DNA from: Ahaetulla prasina | Taxonomy: Eukaryota; Chordata; Lepidosauria; Squamata; Colubridae | DNA length: 64,000 nt | Assembly (NCBI RefSeq): GCF_028640845.1 | Contig: NC_080546.1 | Location: 68,539,205 to 68,603,204 of the forward strand | Direction of reading: 5' to 3' | Shown here: positions 25,280 through 38,398 of the stretch, piece after piece | Layout: each line of letters starts with the position of its first letter | Numbering within the stretch: the stretch's first letter is position 1 | Made by a program: the position numbers and the translations under genes | Notes under the pieces: model-generated | What the model was told of the DNA's origin: nothing | The model's database searches: none | Seen by the model: the letters and a program-made list of their open reading frames with translations, nothing else

Positions 25280-25725
25280 TATGTTTGCAAGAAGTTCTTA
25301 TCAGAAAACAAATAAAAACTATTAGAACATTCAAAATTGGGAGTATTATTTACTTTGTTGATAGATCAAAGAGAGGGGTAGCATTATATATTAAAGAAAA
25401 ACTAGAACCCAAGCAAATATTTCTTGATAAAAAAGGGAGGATACTTATGGTGGAGGTAACAATGAACTATAAACAAATGCTGTTGATAGTGTTATATGCA
25501 CCAAATGATAATCAAGAAGAATTTTATGGGAAATTACACAGAAAAATACTAGAATTTGAATATGAAAATATTTGTATAATGGGTGATTTCAATGTGGTGA
25601 TAGACACAGATTTGAACTATAAAGCAACAAAGATAAATAAGAAATCTAGGAAAACACTTCCAAGGACTTTTTTCATGATGGTTGAGGAATTAAGTAAAGA
25701 TGTGTGGAGAAAAGGACATCTGAAA
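25280..25725 (+). pseudogene. L1-A ORF2 endonuclease fragment, third copy
   Basis: Near-identical repeat of 23242-23698, missing a few codons (for example in the KQ/SK-rich stretches). It ends with the hAT target atctgaaa at 25718-25725, after which L1-A is resumed at 26980. Confidence 0.8.
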
Positions 25726-26971
25726 CAGGGTGAAATGCTCGGTTCGGACCGCTCTCCCAATCCGTAGTGATGGTGGCTGGTGGTTTGAGAACCGGTAGCA
25801 AAATCCTGGCCCGCCTGCCCCTGCTGAGCTGCGCCATCATCAGAGGTTTTTTTTTCTTTTCTTTTAAAAACAGTTTTTCTTCAGCCGAAAAAATGCCTTG
25901 AAAAGTAAAAAAAAAAGTTTTCAATGATCTCGTGGCTCAGCTGGGATTGTCAGAACTCTTTAAACTCTTTTTTTTACAGGATTAACTATCTTAAGAGGTT
26001 GTTAAAAAAGGTTTTAAAAGGCTGGCAATCCCAGCTGATTTCCTCATCACCAGAACCTTAAAAAACATGTTTTCTACAAGCTCTTCAGCCGAAGAGCTTG
26101 CTAAAACAATTATTTTAAGAGGTTCTGGGCTGCAATGAGGGAACTTCAGCTGGGATCACCAGAGGAGCTTTTAAAATCTTTTTCCCCTCTGGTGATCCCA
26201 GATGAGTTGCCTGATCATCACAGGCTTTTAAAATCATTTTTAACAACCTCTTACAACAGCCCATGCCCATCCAATTGCCTTCTCCCCACTTACCTTATTG
26301 CTATTCCTTTCAGGCTGGCAAAGCCATGCTTTACATCAGTTGCATCAACTAGCAACTGAATCTGCCTGTCTAAAATCCATCTCCTCAATGAGCAACTGAA
26401 TCTGCCTACTTTGCTGGCTGAGGAACTTTGGGAATTGAAGTCCACAAACCTTAAAGTTACTAAGGTTGGAGACCCCTGATCTAAAAAATATAAATAAAAT
26501 AAAATAATAAAATAAAATATTTGTGCAGCTTTCTGAGATTTGGTATGTTTCTGTAGTGTTTCACTCTAACTACACAAACACACAAAATCTCACAAAGCTG
26601 TATGTGGCATTTTCTGTGTGTGTGTGAGTCAGTTGTGTTGTGTTGTGTGTGTGTGTGTAAAGTGTGAAAGTTGGTTTTTGAACTTTTTGTGACTGTGTGA
26701 GGTTCCTGTTTGTTGCAAGGGCCATTTTGGGTGAAGTGCAGCTGCTTTTACATTATGTGTGAGTCACTTGTGTTGTGTTGTGTTGTGTTGTGTGTGTGTA
26801 AAGTGTGAAAGTTGGTTTTCAGTACCTCTTATTGTTTTGTATACTTTGTTTATTATTTTTATTATTTATTGTTATTGGCCATGCCCACCCAGTCATCTGA
26901 CCACCAAGCCACGCCCACCAATTAAGCCACGCCCACAGAAACAGTAGGGAAAATTTTTAGATTTCACCCCG
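25726..26971. mobile_element. Complete non-autonomous hAT inserted in L1-A
   Basis: Starts cagggtgaaatgc and ends gatttcaccccg. It is flanked by the perfect 8-bp duplication atctgaaa (25718-25725 and 26972-26979). The L1 endonuclease frame continues across when it is removed. The interior has hairpin modules, a fragment with gggaattgaagtccacaaa (a common amniote interspersed motif, about 26395-26480), an A/T-rich run and (TG)n tracts at about 26620-26660 and 26770-26800. No transposase. Confidence 0.85.
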
Positions 26972-27314
26972 ATCTGAAAGAAAAACAATATAACTTGTAT
27001 TCAAATAGGCATATGACGTGGTCTAGGATAGACATGATGTGGATGTCAGCAGATTTATTAGTTAATATACAAGAAGTTAATATTGAAACAAATATATGGG
27101 CAGACCACAATCTGATTACAATTCTATGGAAAGGTTAAAAGAAAAGGTTGAGATGGACTTTGAACCAGACAATCTTACAGGAAAAAGAATTTCAACAATT
27201 TATGGAAAAGGAGTTGGACCTTTTCTTTAAAGTAAACAAAAAAGAGGATACATCACTCCAAAATGCATGGGATACAGTGAAAGCATATATCAGAGGGCTG
27301 GTAATGACATATTT

Positions 27315-27676
27315 AGGGACGCAGTGGCTCAAGGGGCTAAGACGCTGAGCTTGTCGATCGAAAGGTCGGCAGTTCAGCAGTTCGAATCCCTGGTGCTGCC
27401 ATGTAAAGGGGTGAGCTCCCGTTACTTGTCCCAGCTTCTGCCAACCTAGCAGTTCGAAAGCACATAAAAAAAGCAAGTAGAAAAAATAGGGACCTTCTTT
27501 GGTGGGAAGGTAACAGCGTTCTGTGCGCCTTTGGCATTGAGTCATGCCGGCCACATGATCACGGAGATGTCTTCAGACAGCACTGGCTCTTCGGCTTTGA
27601 AATAGAGATGAGCACTGCTCCTTAGAGTCAGGAATGACTAGCATGTATGTGCGAGGGGAACCTTTACCTTTACCTT
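27315..27676 (+). mobile_element. Sauria-type SINE (tRNA head, Bov-B-like tail)
   Basis: The tRNA-like head has A box tggctcaagg (27325-27334) and B box gttcgaatcc (27380-27389). The tail includes agtcaggaatgactagca and the repeated acctttacctttacctt. It is flanked by a perfect 13-bp duplication taatgacatattt (27302-27314 and 27677-27689). It uses Bov-B LINE machinery by family knowledge, and no Bov-B is seen in the window. Confidence 0.92.
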
Positions 27677-28759
27677 TAATGACATATTTGGGAAAAAAGA
27701 ATGAAAAGACAAACACCAAAAAAAGTTAGAAGAGGAGTATAAAAAGCTGGAGAAGGAGCTACAAAAAGATACACAAAATTTAAAAATTAAAAAACAAATG
27801 GACTTGGAAAAACATGAAATGAACTTAATTGAACAAGAGGTTCTGGCAAATAAATTAAGGGCTTCCAAACAGAATTTTTTTGAAAATGCAAATAAACCAG
27901 GCAGATGGTTGGGCTATAAAATGAAAAAAGTGAAGGAGGAAAAATTAATCAACCAGTTAATAGATGAGAAAAGAACTATATGTTATAGAAATGAAGAAAA
28001 GAAAACAATAATTCAAAATTATTATGAAGATTATATAAACAAGAGTCAATATCTGGAAAAAAGATAGAACAATATCTAGAAAAATCCGACCTACCTAAAA
28101 TATCTGAGGGGGAAAAGCGCTAGAAGAAAGAATAATAATGATGGAACTAACAGAAACAATTTAAAAACAACAGAATGGGAAAACACCAGGTCCGGATTGA
28201 CTACCAGCAGAACCATACATGATACTACAAGAGGTACTAAGCAATGTAATGTTGGAAATATTTAATGAATTCTTAGTAAAGGCAAAAATACCAAACTCAT
28301 GGATGGAGGCATATATTAACCTTATATCTAAAGAAAATACAGATTTGCAACAGATTAAAAATTAAAGACCGATTTCATTGTCGAACACAGACTATAAAAG
28401 ATTTGCATTAATAATGCCGAATAGACTAAAAAGGTTGTTAAATTAAATTATACATATGGATCAAAATGGTTTTTTACCCAAAAGACAGATTAGAGACAAC
28501 ATGAGGACAATCTTGAATATTTTGGAATATTATGAAGTGCATTCAGATAAACAAATGGCAATGATATTTTTGGATGCGCAGAAGGTGTTTGACAACGTAA
28601 ATTGGCAATTTATGATAAAGCAACTACAGGTCATGGACTTTGGGGGGAAGATTTGTAAATATGATAAAAACAATCTATAATAAACAGTAAGCAAAGGTAA
28701 TGATGAACAGAGATGTGACAGAAAAGTTTAATATAATGAAAGGAACAAGACAAGGATGC

Positions 28760-29267
28760 TGTCAGCCTCCACTCCAAACTTCGTATCTCTTTGTACTCCT
28801 TATATTCAGTTGTTAGATAGAAGGGGATTGTATTTCAGTTGTTAGATAGAATGGGATTGCATTTCTAATGTAATTAGCTATTGGATTCTAGTTAAGAAGA
28901 GAGGGGCCTTTAAGAGTGTCGGTCTGACATAATTAAGGTGGGAGGAGAGATTAATGTTTTGAATTCACAGGAATGTTTGGGCGCGAACGCTAATGGACAT
29001 TGCATTCCTGATTTGATTGACTACCAGAGACCTGCGGAAGAAGATTACCACGGGACCCCGGGAAGGAGCTGGCATTGGACCAGACTTGATGACCTTTTGG
29101 GACAGAGGAGGGAGGAATGGGGTGATACAGATTGTCAGCCATATTCTGTCTCAGATTCAACTTAAACCCTGCTGCAATCCAGATGTAATTAGTAAAAGTA
29201 CTTTTCTTTATTTGCAAATGAAGTCAAGGTGTATTCTTTCCTAATTATGATCAGAGGCAGCCTGACA
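28760..29267. mobile_element. Solo LTR in L1-A reverse transcriptase
   Basis: Starts TGTCAGCCTCC and ends GGCAGCCTGACA, giving short inverted ends TGTCAG/CTGACA. It is flanked by the 5-bp duplication gatgc (28755-28759, 29268-29272). It interrupts the L1 motif between GTRQGC and the following PL..L segment. A short tandem repeat (cagttgttagatagaa) lies at 28808-28850. Orientation and family are not certain; 5-bp duplications fit Gypsy-like or endogenous-retrovirus LTRs. Confidence 0.8.
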
Positions 29268-31081
29268 GATGCCCTTTATCCCCATTACTATTTGTATTGA
29301 CATTAGAAGTATTAAACAGAAATGTAAGATAAAATGAAGTAATAAAGGGATTGAAAATTAAAAAAGAAGAATATAAATTGCAAGCCTTCGCAGATGACTT
29401 AATATTCATTCTGGATGATCCTCAAAACAGGACCCAAACTAATAGATCAAATAGAAGAATATGGAAAAGTGACAGGATTGAAAATAAACAAAGAAAAAAC
29501 AAAAAATTGGTGAAAAATACTACAGAAAAACAGAAGAGAGACTTAATGGGGAAACTAGATATTCAGATTGTCAAGAAAGTAAAGTACTTAGGAATTCAAT
29601 TAACTTTAAGATGCGTAACAATTAAATAGGTTAATTATTATAAATCGAAAAATAAAATTGAGAAGGATCTGGAGAAATGGAAAAATGTACAGTTATCATT
29701 AATGAGAAGGATTGAAATAATAAAGATGAATGTATTACAGAGACTGTTATTTTTATTTCAAGCAATACCGATAAAAGTGGAAAAGAAATAGTTTGAACAT
29801 TTTAATAAAATAGTAATGAAATTTATATGGCAAGGGAAAAAAGCGAGAATTAATATAAGAATGTTACAAGATGTGAGTCTTCGAGGAGGATTTGGACTAC
29901 CTAACTAGGAACTATACTACCAGGCAGCAGCATTGTCATGGATGAAAGAATGGATTGAATTAAGAAATACAAGATTATTAACTTTGGAAGGACATGATTT
30001 ACAACTGGGATGGCATGTTTTTTTACGGTATGGCAAAAATAAGATGCATAGTTATTTTCAAAGACATTATGTAAGAAATGCATTACTTTTAGTATGTAAG
30101 AATGTTAGAGATAAATATTATTTGAAAATACTAACATGGTTATCAACAATGGAAGCGTTAATGCATCCAAATATTATTAACATGGGGAAAATTCTTAGAT
30201 GTAAAGATATATTAACAGATAAGGGGGAATTGAAAAAGAAACAAGAAATAGAAGCACAAGGGATTGAAATGGACGGGTATACACAATTGCAAATACAAAC
30301 AAGAGATGAAAAAGATGCTAAATTATATGGTTTTTATTTGGAAATGACAGAGATGGATGACATACTCACAGGAACAGATGAAAAAAATATTAAAAAATTA
30401 TACAATTACTTAATGAATATTAAGCTAGAAGAACAGTTAAAGAACCAATGATAGCTTGGGCTAAAAATTTTGGATATACAATTGAGTTAGATAAATGGCA
30501 GCAAATATGGGAAAGAAATTATAAATTAACCATGTCCACAGCATATAAGAAAAATCAATACAAAATATTTTATAGCTGGCAATGGCACCTGAAAAATTGA
30601 CAAAAATGTTTAAAGATAAATCAGCAAAATGCTGGAAATGCTATCAGATACCAGGATCGTATTATCATATGTGGTGAACATGCCCAGAAGTGAGAAATTA
30701 TTGGATTAAAATTTGAATATGGTTAGAGGAAATGATACAACAACACATTGATTTAAAACCAGAACTGTTCCTAATTGGGTATCTTACCAGAGAAATACAG
30801 TAAAGAAAATATTTATTTGATTACACATGTTATAACAGCAGCAAGGATTTTTTTTTTAATTCAAAAAGTTTTACAGAAAATTTTTCCCCCTTTTCCCCCC
30901 ACCTCCCCTCCCCCCTCCCTTCACAACCCCCGTCCCTCCCCCGACTTCCCGGAACGAGCACAAGGTATAGTTAAAAATAAAACAAACATATGCTAAAAAT
31001 TTTTCATCCCAACTTAATTATACCCCTACAATCATCAATTCCTAACTTCCCCCGAAAACAGTCAAAAATAATACATCATAA

Positions 31082-33741
31082 TCATTCAAAAACAGTCTGA
31101 TAACTCTTAGTCTGATATCTACTTTGAATATAGTCAATCCATTTTTCCCATTCCTTTAAGTATCTTTCTTGCGTATTGTCCTTCAAAAAGGCTGAAATCT
31201 TCGCCATCTCAGCCAAATTGGCAACCTTCAATATCCATTCTTCTATTGTAGGTACTTCTTTTTTCTTCCAGTATTGTCCTATTAGTAATCTTGCTGCTGT
31301 TATTAGGTTTAAAATCAATTTAGTCTCAATTACTGTACAATCCGTAATAATTCCCAACAATAAATATTGCGGCAGGAACTTTATCTTCTTTTTCAAAACC
31401 TTTTGTAAAATCCACCAAATTTTTATCCAAAAGGCCTTTATGTCCTTACAAGTCCACCAAATGTGAAAATATGTAGCGTCATCACAATTACATTTTGCTT
31501 GCATATCTGGATACATACACGATAATTTTTTAGGATCTAAATGCCATCTATAAAACATTTTATAAAAATTTTCCCTCAGATTCTGTGCCTGCGTGAATTT
31601 AACATTTCTAACCCAAATTTTTCCCAAGTTTCCAATAATATTGGCTCCTGAAAATTTTGTGCCCACTTTATCATACAGTCCTTTACCAAGTCCCTTTCAG
31701 AATCTATTTCAAGTAACACATTATACAATCTCTTTATATGCTCCTGAGACTGATTTCTAATTTGCTTTACCAAATTTCCTCGTTCTGTTCTATACCAATT
31801 TTCTGATCTTCCTTCCATCTAGCACGTAGTTGCTCATATTGAAACCAAGTATAATTTTTCCTTCTCTCTTAATACTTGCAGAGATTTTAATTGCAAATTA
31901 CCTCTTTCAGTATACAAAAGATCTTTATATGTAATCATTTCCTGATTCTGTTCTATATTTATATTCTCTATTGTATGTCTAGGACTTGCCCATATAGGAA
32001 CCTTATAATTTAGTTTATAAGTATTTTTCCAAACACGCATGAAGCATTTCTTAGCACATGATTTTTAAAGGCCTTATCCACTTTTTGTCATAAATTAAAT
32101 ATGCATGCCATCCATATAGCAATCATAACCTTCTATATTCAAAATTCTTTCCTCCTGTTAAATTAAACCAATCACTTATTGCAGAGAGAGCAGCTGCTTC
32201 ATAGTATAATTTAAAATTGGGCATTTTAAACCTCCCTTTCCGAGAATCTTGAATTATTTTCATTTTAACCCTTTTTACCTTCCCATATAAATTTATTAAT
32301 TCCTTCTGCCATTCCTCAAGATTCTTATCTTTCTTAATTATTGGTATCATCTGAGAGGAATAAAATCTAGGTAAAACATTCATTTTAATAGCAGCAATTC
32401 TCCCAGCAAAGATAATTGCAATTTTTCCAAACAATCAACTCCTTCTGAACTTTTGCCATAAAACCTCATAGTTATTCTTATACAATTTCACATTTGACGA
32501 TGTAATATAAACCCTAAGTATTTAACCTTCTTTACAATTTCAAATCCTGTTATTTCCTCTAGTTTTTCTTTCTGTTGTCTGGCCATATTTTTATTATCAC
32601 TTTTTGTCTTTTCTGATTTACCTTAAACCCTGAAACCTTCCCATATTGATCAATTATTTCCAACAAAGATTTACTAGAATTTATAGGGTTTGTTAAAGTA
32701 ATCACCAAATCATCTGCAAAAGCTCTCAGCTTATATTCATGTTGTCTAACTCTAATTCCCTCTATCTCCTTTACTTCGTATTTTATCCAAAAGGCCTTTA
32801 TATCCTTACAAGTCCACCAAATATGAAAATATGTAGCCATCACAATTACATCTCCAACATTTTGCTTGCATATCTGGTACATACACGATAATTTTTAGGA
32901 TCTAGATGCCATCTATAAAACATTTTATAAAAATTTCCTCAGATTCTGTGCTCATGAATTTAACATTTCTAACCCAATTTTTTCCCAAGTTTCCAATAAT
33001 ATTGGCTCCTCAAAATTTTGTGCCCACTTTATCATACCAAGTCCCTTTCAGAATCTATTTCACGTAACACATTATACAATCTCTTTATATGCTCCTGAGA
33101 CTGATTTCTAATTTGCTTTACCAAATTTCCTCGTTCTGCTCTATACCAATTTTCTGATCTTCCTTCCATCTAGCACGTAGTTGCTCATATTGAAACCAAG
33201 TATAATTTTTCCTTCTTCTTTAGTACGTGCAGAGATTTTAATTGCAAATTACCTCTTTCAGTATACAAAAGATCTTTATATGTAATCATTTCCTGATTCT
33301 GTTCTATATTTATATTCTCTATTGTATGTCTAGGGCTTGCCCATATAGGAACCTTATAATTTAGTTTGTAAGAGTAATTTTCCAAACACGCATGAAAAGC
33401 AGTTCTTAACACATGATTTTTAAAGGCCTTATCCACTTTTTGTCATAAATTAAATATGCATGCCATCCATATAGCAAGTCATAACCTTCTATATTCAAAA
33501 TTCTTTCCTCCGTTAAATTAAACCAATCACTTATTGCAGAGAGAGCAGCTGCTTCATAATATAATTTAAAATTAGGCATTTTAAACCTCCCTTTCCGAGA
33601 ATCTTGAATTATTTTCATTTTAACCCTTGCTTTTTTACCTTCCCATATAAATTTATTAATTCCCTTCTGCCATTCCTCAATATTCTTATCTTTCTTAATT
33701 ATTGGTATCATCTGAGAGGAATAAAAATCTAGGTAAAACAT
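31082..33741 (-). pseudogene. L1-B ORF2 C-terminal region, duplicated
   Basis: The C-terminal part (33741-33406 with MIPIIKKDKNIEEWQKG, then 33436-33185 with NYKVPIWASPRHTIENI) is followed at about 32780 by a second copy of the RT end and C-terminus (32882-32559, 32434-32123, 32040-31834, 31818-31082). The last piece includes a zinc-knuckle-like CNCDDATYFHIWWTC. All copies contain stops or small indels. Confidence 0.85.
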
Positions 33742-35137
33742 TCATTTTAATAGCAGCTATTCTCCCCAGCAAGGATAATTGCAATTTTTTCCAAACAGTC
33801 AACTCCTTCTGAACTTTTTGCCATAAAACCTCATAGTTATTCTTATGCAATTTCACATTTGACGATGTAATATAGACCCCTAAGTATTTAACCTTCTTTA
33901 CAATTTCAAATCCTGTTATTTCCTCTAGTTTTTCTTTCTGTTGTCTGACCATATTTTTTATTATCACTTTTGTCTTTTTCTGATTTACCTTAAACCCTGA
34001 AACCTTCCCATATTGATCAATTATTTCCAACAAAGATTTACTAGAATTTATAGGGTTTGTTAAAGTAATCACCAAGTCATCTGCAAAAGCTCTCAGCTTA
34101 TATTCATGTTGTCTAACTTTAATTCCCTCTATCTCCTTTACTTCTCGTATTTTATCCAATAATGGTTCTAGAGTTAGAATAAACAATAATGGTGATAAAG
34201 GACATCCCTGTCTTGTTCCTTTCGCAATCTTAAAAGGTTCTGTTAAGCTACCATTAATTATAATCTGTGCTGTTTGCTCTCCATAAATTGCCCTAATTAT
34301 TCTTGTAAAACCATCTCCAAATTGCATCTTTTCTATTAATTTAAATAAAAAATCCCAATGCAATCGATCAAAAGCTTTCTCTGCATCAAGAAAAATAAAT
34401 GCTGCTGGAATAAAAATTTTCTTTTCTAAATACTCCAGTAAATTGACAATCTGCCTAACATTATTCCTCATCTGTCTCCCTTTTATAAATCCAGATTGAT
34501 CATTATGAATTCTTCGCTGCAAAATCAACATTAATCTATTAGCTATTATTTTAACAAAAATCTTATAATCATTATTTAAAAGCGAGATTGGCCTATAGTT
34601 CCCAGGTTTGGAACAATCCTGTTCCTCTTTTGGTATCAATGAAATAAAAGAGGTTCTCCATGAGGGGGGAATTCCCCCTCCTAATTGTATCTGATTAAAT
34701 AATTCCTTAAGTGGACCTAACATCTCATCCTGTAAATTCCTATAATAACTAACTGTAAGCCCATCCATACCAGGAGTTTTCCCCATTTTTAATTGTTTAA
34801 TTACCAAAATAATTTCTTCAGAAGTTATAGGCCGATTCAGTTCATCCATTTGTTCTAAAGTTAAATTTTTAACCTTATATTCCTTCAAATAATTATCAAT
34901 ATCCCTGTTCAATATATTATCTTTAAGATATAAATTTGTATAATATTCTAAAAAAGCTTTTTTAATTTTATCCTGTTGGTATCTCTCTTTACCTTTATAT
35001 TCTATTTTTTCTATAGTACGTTGTTTTTGTCTTTTCCTTAAGGTATATGCTAACCACCTACCAGGTCTATTTGCATTACAAAAAGTATTATGTTTAGCAT
35101 ATTGTATATTTGTTGCCACCTGATCAGCTATTATCAT
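33695..35137 (-). pseudogene. L1-B ORF2 reverse transcriptase domain
   Basis: A 480-codon open frame containing ANRPGRWLAYTLRKRQ, PISLLNNDYKIFVKIIANRL, QSGFIKGRQMRNNVRQI, FIFLDAEKAFDRLHWDFL, GTRQGCPLSPLLFILTLEPL and the catalytic FADDLVITL. It reads L1 RNA by target-primed reverse transcription. The catalytic residues are intact, but a frameshift in an A-run near 33725 and the upstream breaks prevent a full ORF2 protein. Confidence 0.9.
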
Positions 35138-35192
35138 ATTAAATTGATTCTGTAATAACTTTATTGCATCTTTAAGTTTTTGATCATGCGGG

Positions 35193-36155
35193 TTATTGCT
35201 TCTTATAAATTTCCTCTTCTAGATACCTACGCTGTCTTTGTTGCTTATTTCTCTGTCTATTATTAATATATATTAATACACCTCTCATAAAAGCTTTACT
35301 GGTGTCCCAAACCATTTCTATCGATGTTTCGTTATTCAAATTATGATCAAAAAATTCTTTCATCTGCTTTTTACATTGATTTACATTATCCAGATATCTA
35401 AACAAATTTTCATTTAATCTCCAAGTTCTTCTACCTTCTTTTCCATATTGCAATTCCATCCAAACAGGACTATGATCAGACAAACATCTTGGAAATATCT
35501 TAGTTTTCTTCACCTTAAAAAGCAAATCATTAGAAATTAAAATAAAATCAATACGTGAGAAGGATTGATGCCTATCAGAGAAAAAGGTATAGTCTCTTTC
35601 CTCCAAATTCCGCAGTCTCCATACGTCTCTTAACTCAAAATCTTCTATCATGTCAAAAAAGGATTTAGGCAGCTTTGCATGTGCAGGTATCTTCTTAGAA
35701 AACGTTCTCTTGTCCTTTCATGTATCTATTACTCCATTCCAATCTCCCAATATAATACACGATTTGTAATCCCATAGAATCAATTTATCATACAACATTC
35801 TATAAAATTTTTCTTGTTGCTGATTGGGTGCATATATAGCAAACAAAAGGGTCTTTTTTGTTTCTATTGTAAGTTCAATAGCAATATATCTTCCGTGAAT
35901 ATCTGCCTCTATTAACTTCGCTGGTATATCTTTTCTCAAATAAACCACTATGCCATGTTTTTTGTCCAAAGCAGAGGCAATAAAATGTTTACCTAACTTT
36001 GAGTTTATTAAGTACTTTTGATCTGATAGTTTAATATGTGTTTCTTGTAAGCAAATTACATCATTTCTAAATTGTTTCAAATAATGAAATATTTTTCTTC
36101 TCTTCTGAGCTGAATTCAAACCATTGACATTCCAGGTCAAGATTTTATTTGCCAT
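35193..36155 (-). pseudogene. L1-B ORF2 endonuclease, downstream copy
   Basis: The same domain as 37460-38326 (start MANKILTWNVNGLNS; LGDWNGVIDT; SRIDFILIS; SDHSPVWME), with a TGA at 35718-35720 in the same frame. Both copies share this stop, so it predates the duplication. A frameshift near 35195 separates it from the RT frame. Confidence 0.85.
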
Positions 36156-36227
36156 TACTGGCCTGCTGAAGCTTTTGAGTGATCAGCTGAAGATCGTCCT
36201 CCCGTATCTTCGGCCGTGCTCCACCCT

Positions 36228-37195
36228 TCATGAATCCTGAATTTTACTTTGAGTTTGTTGCTCCTTTTCTTTATGCTTAAGGGCTCCCCTCGTCAGTCTT
36301 TGTTCTTGTGGTTGTTCCTCAGATGGTAACATCACTGGAATCACCTCAGCTTCCACACCCATTTGAGTCTCTTGAATTCTTTTCTCTATTATTTCTACTT
36401 CAAGTTTCAGTACGGTGGAAAGAAAATCTTTGGCCTTAAGCACTGTATCAATACGATATCTCTTTCCTTGATAATACACTGTCAAACCAACTGGAACCTC
36501 CCATCTAAATTGAATCTGGTATTTCTTAAGCTCTTGTGTAAAAAATGTAAAGTCCTTTCTATCCCTTAACATCTTGGGAGGAATCTCTTTCAAACCTTCA
36601 GCTCCTGTTCTCCTATTTTCAAGGTTTTCTGAAATGCAACTTGCAAAATTTGATTTCTCACTGTTCTTTTCAAAAAATAAACCACAATGTCTCTAGGAAG
36701 TTTCTTCTGCCTAGCAATCCAGGAATTAACTCTATAAATTTTGTCAATTTGATAAGCAACCTCTTGTGGATCAAGTTCAATAAATTCAGCCAGAGCTTCT
36801 GATAAAAAATTTTTTAAATCTTCCCCTTTCTCCTCATTCAAGCCCCTAATTCTCAGAGCTCCTTCCATCATTCTATACTGCATCACCACCACTTGATCTT
36901 CATTTTTGTCCAATTTAATTCCCCGCATTCTATTTTCTATTTGCTGATTTGACTGAGCAATTTCTTACACCTCCTCCTCCACCACCTCCAGTCTTTTTGC
37001 CAAACCTTGGAAAGCCATCAGAATATCTTCTCTTATTTTTTTATTATTCTCTTTTATTTCTTCTCTTATTTTCTCATTATTATCCATCATCTCCTTAAAC
37101 TTTTCTTCAAAAACTTTCCCTTGTTCTTTAATCAAATCTTCTAAAGCTGGTTCAGAACCCCTTCTACCCCCAGTCTTAGGTGGTTTAGTAGCCAT
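36228..37195 (-). pseudogene. L1-B ORF1, duplicated copy with a stop
   Basis: Second copy of the ORF1 above, nearly identical. It is broken at about 36964 (stop in the EEVQEIAQ segment, TAA on the minus strand) and by indels near 36928 and 36590, so it reads as three open pieces (37195-36965, 36928-36590, 36593-36228). Confidence 0.85.
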
Positions 37196-37459
37196 TTCAG
37201 TTTTTAAGATTCACAAAATATAAATCTAGAAACTTCTCTTTTCCCCTTTAAGTATAGGAGAGCTCACTTCACTTCATTAGAATCCACAGATAACATTTCT
37301 TAGCTTCTTAGTTACACAGGCTGTTTAGAATTCCATTCTTCACTTTCACTCCCTTTCAGGCGCCATCTTAAAGAGTCAGTTAAAACAAAGAAAAAAAAGT
37401 TTCTCTTTTTAAAAGGGTAGAAGTCAGGAAATCAAAAATACTTGCAATCCAGTAGTTGT

Positions 37460-38326
37460 TCACTGCTCATTCCGTCTGCTTATAGAAATCCATAAAGATA
37501 AGACAATTAGCAGAGATGGACACTTTCTTCTTTCCTGCTTTTTACATTGATTTACATTATCCAGATATCTAAACAAATTTTCATTTAATCTCCAAGTTCT
37601 TCTACCTTCTTTTCCATATTGCAATTCCATCCAAACAGGACTATGATCAGACAAACATCTTGGAAATATCTTAGTTTTCTTCACCTTAAAAAGCAAATCA
37701 TTAGAAATTAAAATAAAATCAATACGTGAGAAGGATTGATGCCTATCAGAGAAAAAGGTATAGTCTCTTTCCTCCAAATTCCGCAGTCTCCATACATCTC
37801 TCAACTCAAAATCTTCTATCATGTCAAAAAAGGATTTAGGCAGCTTTGCATGTGCAGGTATCTTCTTAGAAAACGTTCTCTTGTCCTTTCATGTATCTAT
37901 TACTCCATTACAATCTCCCAATATAATACACGATTTGTAATCCCATAAAATCAATTTATCATACAACATTCTATAAAAATTTTCTTGTTGCTGATTGGGT
38001 GCATATATAGCAAACAAAAGGGTCTTTTTTGTTTCTATTGTAAGTTCAATAGCAATATATCTTCTGTGAATATCTGCCTCTATTAACTTCGCTGGTATAT
38101 CTTTTCTCAAATAAACCACTATGCCATGTTTTTTGTCCAAAGCAGAGGCAATAAAATGTTTACCTAACTTTGAGTTTATTAAGTACTTTTGATCTGATAG
38201 TTTAATATGTGTTTCTTGTAAGCAAATTACATCATTTCTAAATTGTTTCAAATAATGAAATATTTTTCTTCTCTTCTGAGCTGAATTCAAACCATTGACA
38301 TTCCAGGTCAAGATTTTATTTGCCAT
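37460..38326 (-). pseudogene. L1-B ORF2 endonuclease, upstream duplicate
   Basis: Starts MANKILTWNVNGLNSAQKRR with CLQETHIK, YAPNQQQE and ILGDCNGVIDT (Cys where the other copy has Trp), stops at the TGA near 37889, and resumes in the same frame at 37822 (MIEDFELRDVWR, SRIDFILIS, LSDHSPVWME). It then runs into the 5' UTR copy at about 37535. No RT is attached. Confidence 0.85.
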
Positions 38327-38398
38327 TACTGGCCTGCTGAAGCTTTTGAGTGATCAGCTGAAGATCGTCCTCCCGTATCTTCGGCCGTGCTCCACCCT

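Larger units (their letters stand above)
26980..30849 (+). mobile_element. L1-A ORF2 body (endonuclease end, RT, C-terminus), interrupted
   Basis: Continues the L1 ORF2: SRIDMMWMS-like and WADHNLI near 27030-27115, a spacer domain 27690-28070 (NANKPGRWLGYKMKK), the RT region 28180-28700 (QNGFLPKRQIRDNMR, FLDAQKVFDNVNW), GTRQGC at about 28740, then FADDLIFIL near 29385, and a C-terminal part to 30830. Many stops make it dead. It is split by a SINE, a solo LTR and finally L1-B; the last stretch resumes at 39961. Confidence 0.85.

Noticed and set aside
27315..27400. tRNA gene
   Set aside because: A and B boxes are present but belong to a Sauria SINE head with a LINE-like tail and a 13-bp target duplication; no cloverleaf acceptor is evident.
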